Shown: positions 8,409-12,772 of the stretch, in pieces
Position numbering within the stretch: position 1 is the stretch's first letter
Layout: each line of letters starts with the position of its first letter
Source: Mycobacteriaceae bacterium
GTDB lineage: Bacteria > Actinomycetota > Actinomycetes > Mycobacteriales > Mycobacteriaceae
Direction of reading: 5' to 3'
Assembly (NCBI GenBank): GCA_019242135.1
Contig: JAFAWC010000708.1
Coordinates: 1-12,772 of the forward strand
DNA length: 12,772 bases
Position numbers and translations under genes: made by a program
The notes under the pieces: generated by a model
Databases searched by the model: none
Told to the model about the DNA's origin: nothing
What the model saw: only the letters and a program-made list of their open reading frames with translations

Positions 8409-8864
8409 GCGTTGCCTCTCTGACTTGAAGGACAACGCCGAACAGCTCGCCACCGCGATTGCGGTACGGCGTGTGCTGGCAGACAGGCACCTGGGCGATG
8501 CAGGAAGCACTGGACCCCTGTCCTCCGTCATGGTGCCACGCTGGAAGACACACCCGCACAGGCCTGAAACTACTTGCGGCACAGTACTTGAAATGCTGAG
8601 CAGCGGCGATACTACGTGCATCGGGTTGAATAAGAACCGGCGTGCCTTCAGCGTGTTCGCCTGCGCCGCGCCGGTGATCATGGTCCAGCGCAATCGGCGG
8701 GCGGTCCGGGGGGCCACTGCGCCGCGCGGCAGCTCCCGAGGTCGCCGGGCCGTCGCGGCTGAGCGACTTGTCGGCGCAATTGCTTGGTTAGCCGGTGCCC
8801 GATGTGCAAGACGACTAGGGTGGTGGTCCGGCACTGCTCCGGCGGGTCTGCTGAGGAGACACCG
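8409..8864. other. 456-base stretch without a convincing gene, upstream of kinase 1
   Basis: Open frames cross this stretch, but none has a recognisable protein pattern or a start with a ribosome site. Bases about 8560-8640 are clearly less GC-rich than the surroundings. The 10-base palindrome GCCGCGCGGC lies at 8721-8730 in a very GC-rich part. No tRNA, riboswitch or insertion-sequence end is recognised. It probably holds the kinase 1 promoter and leader and perhaps decayed sequence. Confidence 0.5.
8816..8821 (+). promoter_or_regulatory. candidate -10 box for kinase 1
   Basis: TAGGGT fits the mycobacterial TANNNT -10 pattern and matches the candidate purA box. It would give a leader of about 38 bases ending in the ribosome site GAGGAGA (8853-8859), which is 5 bases from the ATG at 8865 and fixes that start. 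No good -35 box is seen. Confidence 0.35.
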
Positions 8865-10703
8865 ATGGGCGACGACCAGCTCGGTTTTAGCGAGGGTTCG
8901 GAGCTTGGCCGGTACCGGCTCAAGCGACTGATCGGACGCGGCGGCATGGGGGAGGTCTACGAGGCCGAAGACACCGCCCATGACCGCAACGTCGCGTTGA
9001 AGTTGCTGCTGCCGAGCCTGTCACGCAATGCAGACTTCCGTGAACGACTGCAGAGGGAGGCCCGCATCGCAGGCCGACTGCAAGAGCCCCATGTGGTGCC
9101 GATTCACAGCTGTGGCGAAATTAACGGCCAGTGGTATGTGGACATGCGTCTCATCGACGGCACGGATTTGCATACCATGCTGAGCCGGTATGGGCCGTTG
9201 ACTCCCGCACGGGCGGTCGCGATTGTGCGCCAGGTGGCCGCGGCGCTGGATGCTGCCCACGCTGCCGGCGTGATTCATCGCGACATCAAGCCGGAGAACA
9301 TTTTGATCACCGGTGACGACTTTGCCTACTTGGTTGATTTCGGGCTTGCCAACGCGGCGACCGACCTGCGCCTGACCGAGATGGGAACCGCGGTGGGCAC
9401 CTGGGCTTACATGGCCCCCGAGCGGTTCGACGACGACGAGGCCACATACCGCGCCGATATCTACGCACTGGCTTGTGTGCTGTATGAAGCGCTGACCGGC
9501 ACCCGGCCGTATCCGGCCGCCACCGTAAGTGTGATGATCAACTCCCACCTCAGCCGACCGGTGCCGCGGCCCAGCGAGCTCCGACCAGATGTGCCCGCAG
9601 CGTTAGACGAGGTGATCGCGCGAGGAATGGCCAAAGAGCCTGAGGACCGCTACGCCACCGCCGGTGACTTTGCCTGGGCTGCCGAAAGCGCGCTGAAGGC
9701 AACGGATAACGCCACCAGCGCCGTCACGGCGGGCGAGGCGAAAACTCAGCAGGTCGGTGCTGGCCGGCAGCCGCCACCGGCGCCGGGCGTCAGTCACCAG
9801 GCGACGACGCCTTTTGCGGCTTCGACGCCGACGGTTGCGACGCGCGATGCACACAGCTATCGCAGTTCGCCCCCGGCCTCGGCGTGGAGCCCATCGCCTG
9901 CGCCAGTCCAGTCCGGGTCGCGACTGCCTACCCCACCAGCGCCCTCGGGTCCGCAGCAGTTCGGGCCGCCCGCACCGTCGGGTCCGCAGCAGTTCGGCCC
10001 GCCCGCACCGTCGGGTCCGCAACACTTCGCGCCGGCGGTGCCATCGGGGCCGTTGCCTCCCCCTGGTCCGGGCCAGCCATGGCCGCCCCAACCACCCGGC
10101 AAGCGCAACCAGTGGATCTGGCTGAGCATTGCGGCGCTGATTGTGGTGGCCATCCTGGTGGGCGCCCTGGTCTGGTTCGTCCGCAGCCGCAACCATCCGA
10201 TACCCGTCGCTACACCGACGAGCTCCCCGACCACCACGGCTGCCACATCGTCTGCCAACCCCACCAGCAGCTCGGCTTCTGATCCTGAAAGTAAGCTGAT
10301 GGCCGAGCTTCCTCGCGGCTACTCTTCCGCCGCGTGCAGCAAGCCCACGGAACCGTTAACCAACTCGCTGGCTACGCTCGACTGCGAGCAAAACTCCGAA
10401 CCCGGCGGCCCCAAGAGCGGGGTCTACGCCTTGTACGGCAACCCCTCGGACCTGCAAACCGGATTCAACAACGCGGTCCACATGAATAATCAGCAACTCG
10501 TCGTTTGCCCAGGCGGATCGAATTCGGCACCCACCACGTGGAACAGAAAGTCGAACCCGGACTTGGCCCTTGGCAGCGTCGCATGCGGGCATTGGAGGGA
10601 TCAATACACCGTCATATGGACTGTCGACTCTACGCTCGTCCTCGGGATCGCGGCCGGTGACAATCTGAACGATACGTACCACTGGTGGCAAGAGTACGGC
10701 TGA
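8865..10703 (+). CDS. transmembrane Ser/Thr protein kinase with four-cysteine outer domain
   Basis: A 612-residue receptor-type kinase. The cytoplasmic kinase domain (about 17-277) is complete: glycine loop IGRGGMGEVYEAED (23-36), Lys46 in VALKLL, Glu65 in LQREARI, HRDIKPEN (138-145, catalytic Asp140), DFG (158-160), activation-loop threonines at 171, 175 and 179 (TEMGTAVGTWAYMAPE) and APE (184-186). A Pro-rich linker (about 278-416) contains an 11-residue repeat. One membrane helix follows at 417-439 (WIWLSIAALIVVAILVGALV). The outer part has a Ser/Thr-rich stalk and a domain of about 140 residues (ELPRGYSSAACS to YHWWQEYG) with four cysteines (AACS, LDCE, VVCP, VACG), probably two disulfides. 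Unlike PASTA or NHL kinases, this sensor is of a type I cannot name; similar tails occur in other mycobacterial kinases and lipoproteins. ATG 8865 follows GAGGAGA. It is tail-to-tail with kinase 2. Confidence 0.93.
   Translation: MGDDQLGFSEGSELGRYRLKRLIGRGGMGEVYEAEDTAHDRNVALKLLLPSLSRNADFRERLQREARIAGRLQEPHVVPIHSCGEINGQWYVDMRLIDGTDLHTMLSRYGPLTPARAVAIVRQVAAALDAAHAAGVIHRDIKPENILITGDDFAYLVDFGLANAATDLRLTEMGTAVGTWAYMAPERFDDDEATYRADIYALACVLYEALTGTRPYPAATVSVMINSHLSRPVPRPSELRPDVPAALDEVIARGMAKEPEDRYATAGDFAWAAESALKATDNATSAVTAGEAKTQQVGAGRQPPPAPGVSHQATTPFAASTPTVATRDAHSYRSSPPASAWSPSPAPVQSGSRLPTPPAPSGPQQFGPPAPSGPQQFGPPAPSGPQHFAPAVPSGPLPPPGPGQPWPPQPPGKRNQWIWLSIAALIVVAILVGALVWFVRSRNHPIPVATPTSSPTTTAATSSANPTSSSASDPESKLMAELPRGYSSAACSKPTEPLTNSLATLDCEQNSEPGGPKSGVYALYGNPSDLQTGFNNAVHMNNQQLVVCPGGSNSAPTTWNRKSNPDLALGSVACGHWRDQYTVIWTVDSTLVLGIAAGDNLNDTYHWWQEYG
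9939..10037. repeat. 33-bp tandem repeat in the kinase 1 linker
   Basis: Three in-frame units, 9939-9971, 9972-10004 and 10005-10037, plus the start of a fourth. The encoded unit is APSGPQQFGPP; the third reads APSGPQHFAPA and is diverged. The first two units differ at only a few third positions. It lengthens the flexible juxtamembrane linker. Confidence 0.85.
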
Positions 10704-10717
10704 ATCGGTTGTCTGCG

Positions 10718-12772
10718 TTACTGTCCGGATAGCTTGAGCACCCGATTGTTCTCGGTGTCCGCGACATATACGTTGCCCTTCGAGTCCACCGCGACCTGGC
10801 CAGGCTTGTTAAGCCCGTTGAACAGGAGCTTTGTCGAACTGCTCGCACCCGCAGCGAGTTTCAGGACATCGTTGTTGGTCGAATCGGTAACGTAGACGTC
10901 ACCCGCAGCGTCGATGGCCTGGCCATTCGGCGAATCGAGGTCGTTGAAAGACAACGGGGTTGGGTCGCTTTCACCCTTCGCCAGTTTCATCACCCGGTGA
11001 CCCTTGGCGTCAGCGACGTAGACGTTGCCATTCGAGTCGACCGCCACATCGTTGTACTGATTGACACCACGGAAGGGCAGTTCCTTGGCGGTGCTTGCGC
11101 CTGCCGCCAGTCTCAGGATTCTATTGCTGCCCTGATCAGCGACGTATACCGTCCCGGCGCTATCCACCGCCACACCGGTCGGGTTTTTTAGACCGCTGAA
11201 CGGAAGCGTGATCGGGGAGCTCGCCCCTGACTTCAATTCCAGCACCTCGCTGTCCTGGTAATCAGCGACGTAGACGTTGCCCTTATTGTCGACAGCCAGG
11301 GCCGAGCAGCCGCTGATATCGGGAAATGAGAGATCGGTGGGGGTGTTCGATCCGGGAGCCAATCTCTGCACCTTGTTGTCCGTGGTGTCGCATGTGTACA
11401 CGTTGCCCGACGAGTCGACGGCGACACCGCCAGGCTTGGTGAGCTGATTGAACGCCAGCTCTACCTGAGACGGCTGGGATGGGTGCGGGCTGGGCCACAA
11501 CAGCAGCACAACTACGACGAGGGCTACGACTACGAGAGCCGCGACGCCCAGAAGAATCCAAGGCCTACGGCTGGGGCGCCTGGCAGCGGGCCACCCTAGG
11601 GCGCCGGGCTGGCTTGGGCTCGGTCCGCCCATCGGCGTTGGGAAATATTGCGGAGCCGACGGTTGGCTGGGCCAGCTGGGGCCGGCGGGGGGTGCGCCGG
11701 AGGGTTGGCTGGGCCAGCTGGGACCGGCGGGGGGTGCGCCGGAGGGTTGGCTGGGCCAGCTGGGACCGGCGGGGGGTGCGCCGGAGGATTGGCTGGGCCA
11801 GCTGGGGCCGGCGGGGGATGCGCCAGACGGAGGCTGACTCTGTGGCCAACTCCCAGGCTGCGGGGGATTCGGCGGGTACGCAGCAGCCGGATGAGCGCGG
11901 GGCCGCGATGCTCGCGGAGACGAGAATTGCTGGGCCGGCTCTAATTTCTGCGTGGGCCGCGACGGCATGGAGCCAGGCAGAGGTGTCGCGGAGGGGATAG
12001 TCATCACCTGGCTGCGTCGCAGAATGCTCTCAGCCCGGTCCCGATCCGGTGTGCTCAGCGCCTCCTGGGCGGCCATCCCCAAATCGCCCGCACTGGCATA
12101 GCGCTCCTCGGGGTTCTTCGCCATTCCGTGCGCGATCACTTCGTCGAATGCGGCCGGGATTCCTGGGCGCCGCTGGCTGGGACGCGGAACCGGGTCGTAG
12201 AGATGTGAGGCCAGCAAGGTCGTGCGGGTGCCGCCATACGGCGGGGCACCGGTCAGGCTCTCAAACAGCACGCATGCCAGCGCGTAGATGTCGACGCTGA
12301 AGGACACATCTCTGCCGCTGGTGAAACGCTCTGGAGCCATGTAGGTCCAGGTGCCCATCACATCACCCTGCTGCGTGAGTTTTTTCTCGCCGACGGCGTT
12401 CGCGATGCCGAAGTCGACGAGGTAGGCGAAGTCGTCCTTGGTGATGAGGATGTTGGCCGGTTTGATGTCGCGGTGCATCACCCCGGCGGCGTGCGCGGCG
12501 TCGAGCGCGGAGGCGATTTGGCGGAGGATCGCTACGGCGCGAGCGGGGGTCAGCGGCCCGTACGACTTGAGCTGACTGTCCAGGTTTTTGCCGTCTATGA
12601 GTCGCATGTCGACGAAAAGGTGGCCATCGATCTCGCCGGAGCCGTGGATGGGTACCACGTGCGGCTCTTGCAGCCGCCCCGCAATGCGCGCCTCCCGCTG
12701 CAACCGCTCGCGAAAGTCGGCGTCCTGTCCGTAGACCGCGGACATCAGCTTCAACGCCACGACGCGATCCAT
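10718..12772 (-). CDS. PknD-like Ser/Thr protein kinase with six-bladed NHL beta-propeller, N-terminus outside the window
   Basis: 684 residues are visible; the glycine loop and true start lie beyond 12772, and the first in-frame ATG (DRVVALKLM context) is internal, just before the ATP-binding lysine. Present are HRDIKPAN, DFGIANA, activation loop LTQQGDVMGTWTYMAPERF, and a kinase C-lobe ending near AAQEALST. A long Pro/Ser/Gln-rich linker with four 14-residue repeats follows, then one membrane helix (WILLGVAALVVVALVVVVLL), then the outer domain (about 10721-11464): six NHL blades, five of exactly 42 residues, each with the pattern VAVDSxGNVYVAD. The last blade stops early and is completed by the first strand VELAFNQ. 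This is the PknD architecture, a sensor kinase; the gene lies elsewhere in M. tuberculosis (Rv0931c), so I do not assign the symbol. The stop TAA is 14 bases from the kinase 1 stop. Confidence 0.92.
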   Translation of the reverse strand: MDRVVALKLMSAVYGQDADFRERLQREARIAGRLQEPHVVPIHGSGEIDGHLFVDMRLIDGKNLDSQLKSYGPLTPARAVAILRQIASALDAAHAAGVMHRDIKPANILITKDDFAYLVDFGIANAVGEKKLTQQGDVMGTWTYMAPERFTSGRDVSFSVDIYALACVLFESLTGAPPYGGTRTTLLASHLYDPVPRPSQRRPGIPAAFDEVIAHGMAKNPEERYASAGDLGMAAQEALSTPDRDRAESILRRSQVMTIPSATPLPGSMPSRPTQKLEPAQQFSSPRASRPRAHPAAAYPPNPPQPGSWPQSQPPSGASPAGPSWPSQSSGAPPAGPSWPSQPSGAPPAGPSWPSQPSGAPPAGPSWPSQPSAPQYFPTPMGGPSPSQPGALGWPAARRPSRRPWILLGVAALVVVALVVVVLLLWPSPHPSQPSQVELAFNQLTKPGGVAVDSSGNVYTCDTTDNKVQRLAPGSNTPTDLSFPDISGCSALAVDNKGNVYVADYQDSEVLELKSGASSPITLPFSGLKNPTGVAVDSAGTVYVADQGSNRILRLAAGASTAKELPFRGVNQYNDVAVDSNGNVYVADAKGHRVMKLAKGESDPTPLSFNDLDSPNGQAIDAAGDVYVTDSTNNDVLKLAAGASSSTKLLFNGLNKPGQVAVDSKGNVYVADTENNRVLKLSGQ
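11661..11828. repeat. 42-bp tandem repeat, four units, in the kinase 2 linker
   Basis: Units at 11661-11702, 11703-11744, 11745-11786 and 11787-11828. The second and third appear identical, the first differs at one base, and the fourth at a handful. Each encodes the 14-residue unit SGAPPAGPSWPSQP (minus strand). Near identity, including silent positions, points to recent expansion, so copy number may vary between strains. Confidence 0.92.

Noticed and set aside
8588..8613. TTGAAA and GATACT as a promoter in the gap
   Set aside because: The spacer is only 14 bases, too short for a standard promoter, and the site is more than 250 bases from the kinase start.
8608..8645. Possible small hairpin GGTT-N7-AACC resembling a tRNA or riboswitch arm
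   Set aside because: The stem has only four pairs and no surrounding cloverleaf or riboswitch core could be built.
8350..8931. 193-codon plus-strand frame spanning the gap before kinase 1
   Set aside because: It starts inside the membrane protein gene in another frame, ends inside the kinase gene, and no ribosome site or family pattern is present.
11479..12000. Plus-strand Gly/Arg-rich open frames over the kinase 2 linker, including a GPAGTGGGCAGGLA repeat at 11648-11944
   Set aside because: These mirror the 42-bp repeat: a unit length divisible by three keeps other frames open. The glycine-rich look, reminiscent of PE_PGRS proteins, has no start, signal or PE domain.

Overview
The window looks like a chromosomal segment of a non-tuberculous mycobacterium (Mycolicibacterium or Mycobacterium). 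The DNA is GC-rich, and from memory the gene set matches the M. tuberculosis purA-fba neighbourhood (Rv0356c to Rv0363c) read in the opposite orientation. The conserved members are fba (3' end), a Rv0361-like membrane protein, a Rv0360c-like DUF3151 protein, a Rv0359-like site-2 protease, a Rv0358-like protein, purA and a Rv0356c-like thioesterase.

Layout. Bases 1-607 hold the end of fba, which runs tail-to-tail into a single-pass membrane protein (614-1558, minus). A 157-base divergent spacer leads to the DUF3151 gene (1716-2132, plus). A block that I do not recall from the M. tuberculosis locus follows: a MarR-type repressor with a four-cysteine tail (minus), a divergent SRPBCC/AHSA1 gene (plus) sharing an AT-rich palindromic operator with it, and a cation diffusion facilitator (CDF) metal exporter (minus). 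The exporter has a well-formed leaderless promoter with a palindrome filling its -35/-10 spacer. The conserved locus resumes with the site-2 protease and Rv0358-like gene (both minus), then divergently purA and an overlapping PaaI-type thioesterase gene (plus), then a six-helix membrane protein.

From about 8.4 kb the character changes. A 456-base stretch with no convincing gene precedes two transmembrane Ser/Thr protein kinases arranged tail-to-tail, with 14 bases between stop codons. Their kinase domains are close paralogues. Their outer domains are unrelated: kinase 1 (8865-10703, plus) has a small four-cysteine domain, and kinase 2 (10718 to beyond the window, minus) has a six-bladed NHL beta-propeller like PknD. 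Both have repeat-built proline-rich linkers.

The most informative non-gene signals are the two AT-rich palindromes at 2717-2737 and 4092-4109, candidate operators for a MarR regulator and a metal sensor, and the candidate leaderless starts. Three in-frame coding minisatellites are present, of 15, 33 and 42 bp. I found no tRNA, rRNA, CRISPR array, insertion sequence or phage gene. I did not find a clearly new multi-gene system. The strongest candidates for new biology are the MarR/SRPBCC pair with its cysteine tail and the kinase pair with swapped sensors.
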